Below, in pieces: positions 33,493 to 49,500 of a stretch of DNA of 64,000 bases (its first letter is position 1; each line of letters starts with the position of its first letter). The stretch spans positions 1,900,001-1,964,000 of the forward strand of contig LSRY02000005.1 in the NCBI GenBank assembly GCA_001643675.2, given 5' to 3'. Position numbers and translations under genes: made by a program. Origin of the DNA: Monocercomonoides exilis (lineage: Eukaryota > Preaxostyla > Oxymonadida > Polymastigidae). The notes beneath the pieces are model-generated. The model made no database searches. It was not told where the DNA came from and saw only the letters and a program-made list of their open reading frames with translations.

Positions 33493-36400
33493 CTATGCGC
33501 CTTTTTCTTTCTGCTTCATCATCAGCTCCTCCAATCTCTTCATTTCTCTCTCTTCTCCTTTCCTCCTTCTGTACCCAAGCGACAGCAGCACATTCCTCAG
33601 CCCCAGCTGCGACATCTTCACCAGCGTTGCTTTGTCCTTCGCGTACAAACAGCCAGCAAAGCCCAGCGAATTCACAGGGATGACAGTGGCAGGGGAAGGG
33701 CTCACAGAAGGAGGAGGAGGGGAAACAGGGTGCATCAGAGGAGAGATGAGGAGAGAAGATGTGGAGGTGAAGGAGGAAGGGTAGATGCTCTCTTCACGCA
33801 GGATGGCTGACAGAACGGAGGGGGAGGACAAACTGCCTGGGGAAGAGGAGGAAGAAGAGGAATAAGAAGAAGAAGAAGAAGAGGAGGAAGAGGGAAACAT
33901 AGGAGAAACAGGATAAGGATGAATGGGCTGCGGTGCGGGTGTGATATTAACAGGAGCAATGGGGGTGGCTGGAGTGATTGGAGGAAGGGAAGAAGAAGAA
34001 GAAGAAGAAGAGGAAGAGGAAGAATGAGAAAGAGGGGCGGGAGCAATAAAGCGCAAAGATGAAGGCGAAGAGAAAGAGGGCTCTGAATTTGAAGAAGAAG
34101 TTGAAGGAGGAAGAGGAAGAGGAGGAGAAGATGATGAAGAAGAAGATGAAGAAGAAGAAACAGGAATAATATGTTGTGGATCAGAGAACTGCAATGCCTG
34201 GCTGTGCTGTGTGTTCAGCGAAGGCGGAAGGAGAAAAGAAGAATTTGAGAAGAGCGAAGAAGAAGTCTTCGAAGGAGGGAGAGGAGGAGGAGGAGCAAAG
34301 TTCTCAATATCAGCAGGCTGAATGGAATAATCGGTGGTTGAAGAGGAAACAGGGGAAGAAGAAGAGGAGGAGGAGGAGGAAGAAGAAGAAGGCAAAGAAG
34401 AAGAAGAGGAAGAAGATAGAGCGTTTGAAGCAGAAGACAAGACAGTGCAGTTCTGAGGGAGCGTTGGAGCAAGCACGTCGAATACAGGTGGGGTAGAAAG
34501 AGGAATACCGGCTGAATATGGGTTTGAAGAAGAGGAGAAAGAGGAGGAGGAAGAAGAAGGAACAGAAGAGGAAGAAGAGGAAGAAGAAGAAGGTGCAGGT
34601 TTTGTCAAGGGTGCATTGGAGGTGTGGATGATTGGAGTGAGCATAGAATGTGAGTAGAACACAATTGACGAGCGAGAGGGAGGGCGGACTACAACATCTG
34701 CATTGGATGAGAAGTGGCGGTCGTGTGGGGCAGATGAAGAGATGATGGAGGAGGAGGAAGAGGAAGAAGAAGACGATAACATCTTGCTTGTTTCATTATG
34801 TTTATTCGCTTGGTTCACTGCCACTTCCACTGGCTGATCCGATTTCGCATCAAAATTCTGGTTTTGCGATGAATTCACTTCATTCAGTGTTGTTTTGATT
34901 GGAGTGCAATTCAAAGGGAAAACACCTGTTCTGTTTGGAACATCGAGCAAAGGCGCATTCAATGAAGAGAAGACAGATTGTGCCCCGGACTCGCCAGAGA
35001 AGCTGCTGGTGAGGAGAGCTGGTGGAAGAGAAGGAGGAGAAGAGAAGGAAGGAGAGAAGGAAGGAGAAGATGTGGAAGAGGAGGAGGATGGAGATAAGGA
35101 AGAGGAAGAAGATAAAGAAGAAGAGAAGGAGGGATTGGATGATAAGGAGGAGGAGGAAGAAGAAGAAGAAGATGATGATGATAATGTTGATGGAAAAATA
35201 GACGATATGTTTGTTGAAGACAAAGCCGAAGTGACAGATGAGACAGTCGGATTCGTCTTCTCCTTTTCGTTCAGACTGCTTTCTGGCTCCCTTTTATTTG
35301 AGCACTTTTCTTCTTTTCCTTCCTTCCTCTCATCTCCTGCTGTGCTTATCTCCAAAGAAGAAGAAGAAGAAATTGAAGGCGAAGAAGAAGAGAGAAAAGA
35401 GAGATCGAAGGAAAAATCACTGTGCTGCCGTGGAACAACCAGTATGTAGTCAGAAGTGATGAGGAAGTTGTATGAAAAACGAGAGCGAAGGGGAATTGCC
35501 AGGGATTGTGAGGGAGAAAGCTTGGAGGGGTCGAAGTATGCCTTTGGATAGGATGTGAGGGGAGTGTGGGAGTCTGGATCGTTCTCTTCATCTTCGTCTT
35601 CATCTTCATCGTCCTCATCATCGTCATCATCTTCATTATCGTCATCATCATCTTCTTCATTATCACCATCATTGTTGATGTTATTTGCATTTCCTCCATT
35701 TCCACCACATTTTCCTTTGTTTTCTTCCTCCTTCTTATTCCAACTGCTTATTTCCTTCTTCCTCTTCTTGGACCGCTCCTGCAGTATTCCTTCTTCAATC
35801 ATCTCCTTCTCACACTCCATCACAAGATGCAGGTACATCGAATGAACTGCTGCACACACAGAAGGTGGAGGGTATGAAGGACAGCGAGACGGAACATCAG
35901 GATGGGATGATGTGTGCAAGGAGCCTGTGGAAGAAGAAGTGGAAAAAGTGGTGGAAGAAGAAGAAATAGAAGAAATAGAAGAAGAAGAAGAAGAAGAAGA
36001 AGAAGAGGTTGATGATGTTGATGAAGATGATGAGATGCGTGTTATGTGTTTGGATTCATCACTATTGCTATTGCTATTGCCATTGCCATTATCATTCTTA
36101 TCACTTGATTTCTTAGTCTCCAATGAATTCACTGCTGAATCCGAATCATCATTCCTTTCACTGTCAGAAGCAGCAGCAGCAGAAGAAGAAGCAGAAGCAG
36201 AAGATTGAGAGAGCAGCGATCCAAAAGGAGAGAATCTGTGGATGATGGGCGAGTAGATGGGGAGCATGTGGTTCTGTGTGAAGTGGAATTCGCGCTCTTC
36301 CAGCTTCGTCTTCACTGCCTGCTCCATCTTTTCGCATTCGATCTCTTCAGACTCATCACAGCGCGAAATATCGCCTTCATCGGAGCTAGCTGACTCCGCC

Positions 36401-37599
36401 TCTGACCCCACAATCTCATTCAAGTCTTCGTCGTTCACGTCGCTGAAGCCTTCATTCTCTGTGTCTTGTTCTTTATCTTCTCTTTCTCCTTCTCCTTCTC
36501 CTTCTTTTTCTCCTTTAGATTCACCTTCGGCTTCCACTTTGCATTCTCCGTTTTGCTTCTTCCTCTCTTCCTTCTCCTTCTGCTGGCGCCACTTTGCCAT
36601 CTTCCGCTTCTTCACCTTTTGGAGAATCTTTCGCCTTCGCTTCTTCTTTTCAGCATCGTTGAATTCGCTCTTCAGACTCTTCGATAAGAACAGCAAAGAC
36701 AATGGAATTTGTGGGAGTGTCACATGAGGCAGCTGCTGAATGTGCTTGTGGTGTTGACTTTTTTTTTTACAGAACATTTCAAATACAAAAAAAAATTGAA
36801 CAAAAATATAAAAAATAAAAAATTCAATGCTTTATAATTATTTCAAATAAATGAATTTGATAGAAACCTTGCTCCAGAAAGAGGTCCGCAATTAAACCAA
36901 ATAAGTCCGCCTAATTCCTTCAATAACACAAGAATAACCCGCATGTCCTCAAATGTCAAATGATTCTATACATCGCAGAAATGCACCGTTTTTTTAAAGA
37001 AGTTTGATTTCGAGAAAAATTGATAAAACCACACTTTTTGTGATTCATATTTGACTGTAGGAACGACAATATGATGGGGAGCAACCATATACTTATTCAA
37101 AACAACATAATGGGTATTAAAAAGCTTTTCAACGATTCTAAAGAAAATAGAATTGAAGATAAATTTGATATGATAGTATTTTCGCAAACAGATCTGTACT
37201 TGGAGGATTAAATGGATCGAAAAGAGTGCCGGGCTTTGCCCAAGCTCTCATTTTCTGTTTCTCATTTCTTATAGTTGTCTCTTTGTACTTTTTAGATTCA
37301 ATGGCACTTGTTATATCCGTGGGCATTCTTATATTGAACTAATAAAAAAACAAAATAAAAACAAATATATAATAACTTAAAAGCGAAATAGCATTGAAAG
37401 ACATATAACAAACATAAAATTCATCTTCTTCTGCATCTTCTGTAAAAGTGGATGTCAAAAACATCGAACCTTTTGCTGTTAAACAAGAATTTTTTTATTA
37501 ATATTCAACAAAATAAACATGAACGTTGACGGGAAACAAAAATTTAACAATACATTTTGCATTTTCCTCTTTGAGTGCAATTCGCTGTAAAAGCGACAT
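33493..37599 (-). CDS. Ap4A phosphorylase (ATP adenylyltransferase) family, giant
   Basis: Exons (5' to 3') 37599-37554, 37475-37414, 37338-37190, 37137-37035, 36965-36868 and 36757-33493 join exactly in frame to 1240 residues. The core follows Apa1/Apa2-type enzymes: MSLLQRIALKEENAK, then FYFNIRM, then THYVVLNKYMVAPHHIVVPT, then FNCGPLSGASQHHKHIQ. The last holds the HIT-type motif His156-x-His158-x-Gln160. The fold continues with RFSYNFLITSDYILVVPR (about residue 575) and finishes with NSLGFAGCLYAKDKATLVKM (about 1183). Such enzymes cleave diadenosine tetraphosphate with phosphate to ATP and ADP and are usually 300-350 residues. Here about 400 residues (Lys/Glu, Asp and Ser tracts) lie between the HIT motif and the SYN segment. 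About 585 Ser-rich residues lie between that and the C-terminal motif. The stop is TAG. Catalytic residues appear intact, so it may be active despite the insertions. Confidence 0.85.
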
Positions 37600-37995
37600 T
37601 TCTCGTAAGAAATGAAAATTATGAGGTTAAAATAATTTCATTACTTATTGATCTTGAAAGATCGATAAAAAGAGTATTTTTTGAACGTAAAGGATACTCT
37701 TCAATTTTAAATAAAATTGTCGTTGCTATATCTACAATTTTTGAAGCAGAAAATTCTTTCTTTTTGAGTTTGTCTTTTTTTTATTAACGTTGAAAAGTGG
37801 GATGTTTGAAGAAAATAAATTTGTGTTTTTCCAATAATACAGCCAAAAAGGGAAAAACGCTATTCTTAATCATTAAACATAAATTAATTGAGTTGGGCCT
37901 TTTCCAACTTTAATATTATCTCGTCAAAAGTTTTTTATTTTCACTTTTCTTTCAAATTTCAAACTTTTTCTCATTTCAAAAGATTTTACTTTTCA
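37600..37995. promoter_or_regulatory. Divergent intergenic region
   Basis: 396 bp between the start codons of the Ap4A phosphorylase-type gene (-) and the next gene (+). It must hold both promoters. It is AT-rich with a short open frame but no recognisable motif. Confidence 0.45.
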
Positions 37996-40333
37996 ATGGA
38001 AGAATCGAACCATATAAGTGCATATGATAAGAGTATGCATTCTTTGCCTGAATTTAAAGGATTTTAAGTTGAATAATAAACTATTATTTATTGATTTAGG
38101 ATATTTCCTTCCTTCAGCCGAAACACCAACATTTGTGAAGCAAGAAAATTCCGAAATGAGATCAAGTGAAATTTTTATTCAAGATGGAACAGAAGAAGAA
38201 AGAGCAATGAAAAAGCATATTGAAAAAAATGACGATGAAAGAAGTTTTGAATTATCTCAAGAAGAGTTAGAGGAGCGAGAAAAATCGTTTAAATCCTTAT
38301 TGTGCGAAATTGACACAATGCTTACGGTTCCAGGTGCAAGGGGTCGCAGGCAAACAGCTTTAAGTCGCACTGTGGAACTGTTTTCATTAAATACTTCAAA
38401 ATTGAATAATTCAACTAATACTTCAAAGAAAAACGAACAAAATGGAATAGGAGATAGCAAAGATATTGATTCACAATCAAATTTACTCAGATTATCTACG
38501 CCTCGTTCTCCCCTTACCAGAATTGTTTCTGTCGAATCCAGAATTAAGCAGCTAAGGCGCGATATGAAGATGGAAGAAAAAGAAAGCAAGCAAAAGCAAC
38601 GCAAAGACTTGATCCGCTCTCAAAAACTAGGAGAGCAAATGCCTTCGTCAGGACCTCTTGCAAAAGATACCAGCAGGACGTGGCTGAGTGATCCAGCGTC
38701 GGCGATGCTGTTCCAGAAAGGAGGGATGTGGCCAAAGGACTGGAGCGAAGGGAGCATCGAAGATGTGATGGAGAAGATGGCAGTCCGGGGAAAGAAAGAA
38801 GCAAAGAGGCATTTGTCACCGCTTGAGAAAATCGAGCTGATGTCAAGCAGATATGCACCAAGGGCGTCTTTGACTTTCTCGATGTTGGATTCAGAAAGAA
38901 GAGTGGAGAAAGATGACGAGAATAAATATTTGTTAGAAGATTACAATGATGAATACGAAAGGGATGATGACGAAAGAGAAGGAAAGGAAAAGAAGACGAG
39001 AAAAAGGAAAGAAAAAGTGAAAGGAAAAACTAGTTTCGAAGGTGCAACTTCACCAAATCAGGTTGATGATTCGTTCGATTTGGACTACTTTCAGTTGTCT
39101 CAATGCCACATTGACAAGCCAATTGAGAATGTTAACAATTCTTTTGATGAACAGTCAATTTACAGCGATGTTTCTTCGGCTTCTTCTCCTTCGTGCATTT
39201 CGTCTCCTTCTTCACCAGCAATTCGTTCCCGTCCTCGTCCTCATCCATCTTTTTCTCTGAATTCACCTGGATCTCCATTGCATTCACCGTCACCTTTGTC
39301 GATATCTTCACCTGCACTTTCTATTCCTCATGGGTTAATAGCACATCCACGCTATCCACAAAATTCGGAGACTGTTTTATCAGAGTCATCGTCTTCATCA
39401 GCATCATCATCATCATCTTCTTCTTCTTCATCTTCTTCTTCTCTTGACCACACTAAAGGAAAACTCAATGATCACAATCCCTCAGTTAATAGTTCAGACT
39501 TTCCCGTTCTCAAACCAACTCCTTCGAAAAGTTGTGACAAATCGTTTTCATTCACCTTTCAACCTTACTCAGATAACACTGCTCAAACAACTGATGATTT
39601 TGATGTGCCTTCAGACATTTCCCACTCTGCAATAACGCCATCTACCCAATTTAAGAATCCAATTTATTCTCAATCAATGCATTCTCAACAGACTTCACCT
39701 AAATCCTCTTCTATTTCTTCTTCAATATTCTCAGATATTGACAATTCATTGCAAGATGAGTCTATACAATTTCGTCATTCATTCAAAAAACTGAAAAAAG
39801 AGAAATCAAACAAATTGGCAAAGAGAAAAAAGAAAGCGCAACTCAAGTCGAAGAACAAGGAATTACCTCAAAATAACAGCGATGATTTGCACACTGAACG
39901 AAATTGGAGTTCGAAGAAGAAGACATTTAGTGCATCTTCAGATTTGACATCTTCTCAAGCATCAATAAAAGCTGCAAGCACAACGCGCTCAAGTGATTCA
40001 GTTGTTTCACACAAAACAAAAATGGATGCTCAACATTCAACGAAAAGTGATCGGACAAAGTTTTCTTCCACACAACCTCATTTCAGCAGCATGGCACATT
40101 CAAAATTATCATCAAACACAGTTGATTCCCCTCAAACAGATTCTTCTGCAAAGACCTCTTTGGCAGGCAGAGGACATATTATCAATCCGCAAAACTCGAT
40201 TCAAACAAATTCTTTCTATCATACAACAAATCCAATATCTCCTTTTCGCACAATACCTGCTCCAGCTCAACAAGTTCCATTTTTTATTTCGCCTTCTTCC
40301 ACCCAAATTCTTCTTCCATCAATAAGTGGTTAG
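37996..40333 (+). CDS. Uncharacterised Ser-rich protein (paralogue A)
   Basis: Exon 1 is 37996-38032 (MEESNHISAYDK). After a 67-bp intron with a GTATGC donor, exon 2 runs 38100-40333, giving 756 residues. It resembles the protein at 55186-57194 in gene shape (short first exon, one long second exon) and in four places in the same order: FLPSAETP near the start, FKSLLCEIDTMLTVPGARG, a short basic coiled segment (RIKQLRRDMKMEEKE) and DWSEGSIEDVMEKMAVRG followed by LSPLEKIELMSSRYAP. The rest is Ser/Pro-rich linker with a pure Ser run near 39390-39440 and a basic segment near 39780-39860. I recognise no known domain. The conserved central block may be a small helical domain. Function unknown; likely a scaffold. 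Confidence 0.72.
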
Positions 40334-40801
40334 CTATTTCAAAATAATAATTTTTCTTTAAATTTGTCTTTGAAACCGATGTATTTTTTTTCGAAAATTT
40401 TAAGATTAATCCCATTTTCCCATAATATTTCATATTTTTTTATTTTTGAGAAAAATTTTCGGTTTTTTGTTTTAAAATGAGTCTTTTTGTTTATCATATT
40501 TTCGTGATGCCTTTTTTATCTCAAAAATAGAATGCCTTTTTTTAAATATGAGTAAAAAAACTTTAATCAAAGTGATTTCTGAAGATAATAGTATATTTTT
40601 ATTATTTTCAAAGCTCTCCAAGTGTTTAACATTATATGAAAGCAATGTTCCAATATACTTTTACAAAAGTTTTATTTGCGGAATTTTCTTTGTTATTTTT
40701 GCATTTAATAATTTGTGTGAACATTCGCAACTTTTGATGCATTCGCAGCAGATAATTCACAAAATTTTCATTTTCTGTTTCTTTTTCACGCCAAATCATT
40801 C
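40334..40801. other. Spacer, no gene seen
   Basis: 468 bp of AT-rich DNA. A short hydrophobic open frame (40548-40814) shows no family signature and overlaps the start of the next gene, so it was not called. Confidence 0.5.
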
Positions 40802-41938
40802 ATGCAATTATTAAGCCTTCCAACAGTTGCAAGCAATGTGATCATTGTGATTATTGTTCAAGCAGTTTTTTCCATATTTGCTTTTTTATCAAAGCCTTGC
40901 ATCCCAATTTCATTTCATCAAGTATTCTTTCCAACCTCAATTGTATTTTCCACGGTGCTTGTCGTTATATCAACTCTCCATTTTCAATTTCGACAAATCT
41001 TACAACTTCTTTTTTTGGTATTCTGGGGTTGTTGTCTAACTAACCACTTGGTTTTGAGGAATAAGCAACGAAAAAACGATCTTCGATTTATAACACTCAA
41101 AACATCTGCGAAAGAACGTTTCACATATGATTTAATGTCATTTCTACTGGGAATCAGTTATTTGTTGCCAACGGTAATCCTATTCTCCCTTGAAAATGAG
41201 AAAAAGAACTCATTTTCTCCCTTTGATTTTTTTGGTTTGTTTTATTTTGCAAACGCATATTTCCTCTCTTATGATTTTCTTAAAACAGGCATTCTTTTTT
41301 GGCTAACAGGCCTGATTTTTGAGAACTTATCCAATTTTGAATTGTATTCGTTTCGTCTGTACAATAGCACAGAGGCAAAATTCTTGAAAACTGGATTCTG
41401 GTCTGTGTCTCGGCATCCAAATTATTTTGGCGAGCTTTTGATGATCTGGGGATCATTTTTCCTTTGCTGTCCTGCTGTTAATAATTGGTACTGGGTTTCT
41501 GTTCTGTGCCCTGTCATATCTTCTTCTATTTTGCTTTTTGGCAACGGAGTAAGATTTGTTGAGCAAGCAATGAATATTCGTTATAAAGATAACACGGAAT
41601 ACCAGGAATATTGCAATACTGTATCTATTTTTATTCCTCTGCCGAAGAAAAAGTTAATTTCTCCGCCTCAAGGAGCAACAGAACAAGCATATTTACCAAA
41701 TGAAAGTCCATCATTTCAGTCTCCGGCATTTCACCTTATTCCAATTCCTTCTCCACCATCTTCTTCAACTTCACACCTCACTTCATTGGATCAACCTTCT
41801 TCGCCTCAGTCTGAACAGAACAAAGATTCCAACGAATCTCCTTCACCATTCCAGTTTGAAGCACAGAAAAAGACACCATTCAAACCTCCTGTCTATCTTC
41901 TTGACGAAGCTGCAGGAATTTCCTCTCATAATCATTAG
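40802..41938 (+). CDS. DUF1295-type membrane reductase/methyltransferase-fold protein
   Basis: A single exon of 378 residues. The first 270 carry several hydrophobic membrane segments. The signature FWSVSRHPNYFGE (about 198-210) followed by a Trp/Gly-rich helix and later GNGVRFVEQAMNIRY and YCNTVSIFIPLP fits the DUF1295 family, related to steroid 5-alpha-reductases and isoprenylcysteine methyltransferases. These act in the ER or other membranes on lipid or sterol-like substrates, usually with NADPH. The exact substrate cannot be read from sequence. The last about 90 residues are a Ser/Pro-rich tail not typical of the family. No intron is needed. The start ATG is the first one before the hydrophobic block. 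Confidence 0.82.
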   Translation: MQLLSLPTVASNVIIVIIVQAVFSIFAFLSKPCIPISFHQVFFPTSIVFSTVLVVISTLHFQFRQILQLLFLVFWGCCLTNHLVLRNKQRKNDLRFITLKTSAKERFTYDLMSFLLGISYLLPTVILFSLENEKKNSFSPFDFFGLFYFANAYFLSYDFLKTGILFWLTGLIFENLSNFELYSFRLYNSTEAKFLKTGFWSVSRHPNYFGELLMIWGSFFLCCPAVNNWYWVSVLCPVISSSILLFGNGVRFVEQAMNIRYKDNTEYQEYCNTVSIFIPLPKKKLISPPQGATEQAYLPNESPSFQSPAFHLIPIPSPPSSSTSHLTSLDQPSSPQSEQNKDSNESPSPFQFEAQKKTPFKPPVYLLDEAAGISSHNH

Positions 41939-42006
41939 TATTCAATTGCACTGAGTGTTTTATTTACTGATTCCTTTAATTTTATTTTCGTCACAAATGA
42001 TTTATT

Positions 42007-42135
42007 ATGGGTTCATGCAAAATGAGCATCCCTCCATATGATGGCTACAAACGGAGAAAACAAAAAGTTAAACGTGTTCAATTATTTAATTCTGTAGAGG
42101 ATGCCGAAGTACTGGAAGTAAAGCTTGATGTTTGA
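42007..42135 (+). CDS. Possible small ORF, 42 residues
   Basis: ATG to TGA frame of 42 residues starting MGSCKMSIPPYDGYKRRKQK, with a basic middle and an acidic end. It has mixed, non-repetitive composition, unlike the surrounding AT-rich noise. It could be a small protein, a upstream ORF of the next gene (42247) or chance. No family recognised. Confidence 0.25.
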   Translation: MGSCKMSIPPYDGYKRRKQKVKRVQLFNSVEDAEVLEVKLDV

Positions 42136-42246
42136 ATGTGAATAGTCAAAAATTATCATTTTTGAATTTCTGTTATATTTTTGATAATGATATCATTTGA
42201 ATTTTCTTTTTATCTTCACAAAACAAAAAATTAATGTGAATGAAAA

Positions 42247-45686
<3,440 letters not shown>

Positions 45687-45703
45687 GCATTTCGATGATC
45701 AAA

Positions 45704-45734
<31 letters not shown>

Positions 45735-46547
45735 CATAGAAAATAATAGTAATGTTAATATTAATAGTTATTATTATAATTTGTAAATAGAACTTGTACA
45801 TTTCGTGTGTGTGTGTTAGTTCCATGGCTGTTGAAGAGTGCATCTCAAACATTTCGTTTGTGTATCATAATTCATTTTTTATTTTTTTTCTGTTTTGTAT
45901 TTATCATTTTTTTTGTTTCTCTTAAAGTGTTTTCTGTTTTTCTTCTTCTTATTTTCTGCCTAAAACTCTAACATGTTGTTATACTGATGGAAATAGTGGA
46001 GAGTTGCTATTTCTTTTGAATTATTCATCCATTGATATTCAGATAATGCAAATTTATTTGAAGAGCTTCATTCGAGTTTTGCTTTGTGGGAATGCATTTT
46101 TTTAAATATTTTGCTTGCTTTTTATTAAAAAATACTTCTTGAGTTGTTGAAATTATGATTGAACATGTGTGCTTGTGTTCATGGATTTGCATTTCTTTGA
46201 AATATTCTCTGAAAAATACTTTTTATTAATGTTTGAACGAAAATTTCATTTTGATGAACTTCATTAAATACAGTTGTGTGGAGATGAAAAATGCAGCACA
46301 TGATTAAATTGAGAAACGTTGAAACAAATGTTCAAATAAATCTTATCTCTTGGCAGATTTTCAAAATTCAGAAATAAACTTATGTAGTTTATATTTTTTC
46401 AGAAAATTTTCAAATCGATTTTCTTTAATATCAGGAGTCATTGACAAGTTCTGGTGGCTAAGTGCTATATTTGATAAGAAATATTTTAAAAAACATTTTT
46501 CAAGAAAAACTCTCTAAAAGAAATGACACCCTTAAAAAAATTCAGAA
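45687..46547. other. Spacer with (GAAA)n repeat
   Basis: 861 bp of AT-rich DNA after the ARM-SPRY gene. A (GAAA)n run lies at about 45704-45735. No gene was seen. Confidence 0.5.
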
Positions 46548-49500
46548 ATGAGTCTCTTCAAAAAAAGTTCATCAAAGAAAAATACAAGAAAAAGATCCGA
46601 TGATAAAGAAAACGAGAATAAAGAAGAAGAAAAAGAACTTTCATTTTTAACAGAAACAAAAAGAAAAAATGTTTTTGGAAGGAAAATGGCTTGTATTATT
46701 TGTTTCATGATGATATATTGTTAATTTTCATTAAATTGTATAATATTTCACATCCATTAGGTAGGAAATGCGGTTCAAACAGCAAAGGAAGAAAAAAGGT
46801 CAAAAGCTGAAGAATATATAGTGTGATATCAAAAAAGTATTTTATTATTTAATCATACTTTTTATAAATGATTCGACTCATAAAGCCGTTGAAAGATATT
46901 TCCAGCAAACAAGAAAAAGAAGGTGAAGAATTTTTAGGGTTTGTAAGTTTTTAAAGCTTTGCATTTTAAATTATTTTGTTAAGAAAACCTTTTCAAACGG
47001 AATTTTCAGAACTTGACGAAACTGATGCGCAGAAAATTGCTGAAATTATTATAAATGATGATGCAGAAGAAGAAAGTGATGAAGCAGATGATGAATGGGA
47101 ATACGAACAATTGAAAAATGCTGGAGTGAGGAATGCTGCTTCACTTATTCTTCAAAAAAAGCAGTTAGTCGAGCCTCCACTTATCCAACAAAAGTCACAG
47201 AATTTCACTAGTCAAGAGCATGAAGAAGCAACTCCTGCCATCACGTCCATTCAAATGCTAGACACTTTGAACAATGCTGTATCAATGTCAAAAGAAACTG
47301 TCGTTAATGAAAAATCCATGCTCGAAAGAAAAGAAAATGAGCTTAGTGTTTGTTTTTTATTTTTTATTGTTCTTTTTGAAAATTTTCTAATTTTTTTAAA
47401 ACCTCTTTGAATATTCTTTGAATAAATGTTTGATTTAGTCATTGCGAGAAGAAAACCGCAATCACAAAGCAAATTTAAGTGGCCTTCAAGAAAAGCTCAC
47501 GTTTTTGACTGAGACACAAAGTTACATTGATGCGCTTGTGGACTTTTTAGACGAGAAGGTTCCGATGATTGAGGAGTGTGAGGAAATGTGGTTTGACATT
47601 GAGCGGAAGAACGGAAGGGTGATTGACCAGTGGATGAGTGAGGAATCAGCGATGCTGTGGAAGGACACTAAGAAAAGACTGGAAGAAGAAAGAAGGATGG
47701 AAAAGGAGCCTCTTTCTCTCTCATCTTTGAAGCAGAATAATAGCGACTTCAGTAAGCCTGATGCGTTTCGCAAGGATTCTCAAGTGAAAGAATCAAAACA
47801 TTCAACCTTTTTGCAATCAGCTGCATTGAAATTTGTTCCTACTTCTCTTTTAACTTCAGACAGAACAAAGCCAACACAGCAAAAGAGCAGCCCTGAGTCA
47901 AACACTCCAGTAACTTCAAGTTCTAGTTTGTCAGAAGCTTCATCGTCATTTTCTCCTATTTCTTCAAAATCAAATGAAGAACTTGCAAATGGTGTTCCGT
48001 CTCAATTAAATAACTCTTCTTCAACGGCTTTTTCAAACGCATTTTCGTCTTCTTTATTCTCAAATAAACAAAAGCCAATTGTCATTGATGAAGAAGGAGA
48101 GAATACGAACAACAGAAAAGATGGAAATGAAGTAGAAGAAGATGGCGACGATGATGTTATGATTGATGAATATCCTTCAGGGCTTGGATTTAGCAGTCGC
48201 AACAGCCAGAAAAAGCCAACTGACAAGAAAATTGAAGCGAAGAGAATGGCTTTCACTCAATCTTTTGTCAAAGGAAGCACAATGTTTGCTCCGCCTCTTG
48301 AGCTTTCTTCGTCTGATTCGCATTCTTCTTCACTTCAGTCGGCTTCTCCTTCATCATCTTCCTCTTCTTCTTCTTCTTCAAATACTCAATTATCTTCTTC
48401 TTCTGCCTCTTCATTTTCATTCCAGACTCCAAGTAACATCTCCACTGATTTATCGGCTTTTGTTGATGAGATTCGAACAAAGAGAAAGGAGCAGTTGTTG
48501 TCACCTGAAAAATCAGTTATTCCACATTTAAGCAAAATCATAGAAAAAATAACTTCCTCTTCTTCCTCTTCCTCTCAGTCATTGTCTTCGTGTAATCCTT
48601 CTTTTCTTCAACACATTCCTGTTTATCTTGCAGCTACACCTCGATTTTCCACTAACACAGAAGAACAAGCATTTTCTTCTTTGGCAAGCACATTGAAATT
48701 GAAAGATAACACTTCACTCCAATCAAATTCACAGTCTTTCATCCGGCCTTCTTTCACTCTGAGTGAAGCAATGTCGTTCCAAGAGGCATATGAACTGCTG
48801 GAGAGGCTCAGAAAGAGGGCGGGTGAAGTTGAGAGAGACTTGTTTGAAAGTGCTGGGAAAGAAGAAGAAGAAGAAGAAGAAGAAGAAGAAGAGAATGCAG
48901 AGAAAGAGAAGCAGAGGAGAAGAGATAGAAATGATGTTGATGAAGGCAAAGAAAGAAATGACAGAATGGATATGGAGAGGAATGATGATGATGATGATTC
49001 AATGACGAATAAATTGGAGAAAGCAGAAGATGTGTGGAGCGAACAGCTGTTACTTTCCAAGCAAGAGGAGAAAAAAGATTCAAGAACAGATATATTCGAT
49101 TCTGATAAGCAAAGCAGGAACAAATATGGAAACGTTAAGTTTGATAAAGCTGACAACAGAAAAGAAGATAAAATTTCTGATGAAGATGACGAAGCGTTGT
49201 CATTTTTGAATGGCAAATCCACTTCATTTGAATCATCATCGACACCTTCACCAATGAGCAGTAAGCATTTACATTCTTCTCCATCTTTCCTTCTCCTTTC
49301 CACAACAGCCACCATTTCGTCAGCACTTCACTATCACTCCCTCCTTCGGCAGTCGCTTTCTGCTCTCTCGTCTTTCCTTTCCAGTCACATCTTCCGCGAT
49401 GCCAAAGAAGAGTTTTCCTCATTGTCTTCTCTTTCTCTGCGCTTTGCCCATTTCCTCTGCAAATACCCAGACGAATACATTTCATTGAATGTTGTCGACG

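Noticed and set aside
33343-33810. 155-aa plus-strand frame
   Set aside because: Begins in an A run and then overlaps the last exon of the Ap4A phosphorylase-type gene in antisense.
40548-40814. 88-aa hydrophobic frame upstream of the DUF1295 gene
   Set aside because: AT-rich composition, no family features, overlaps the start of the real gene in another frame.
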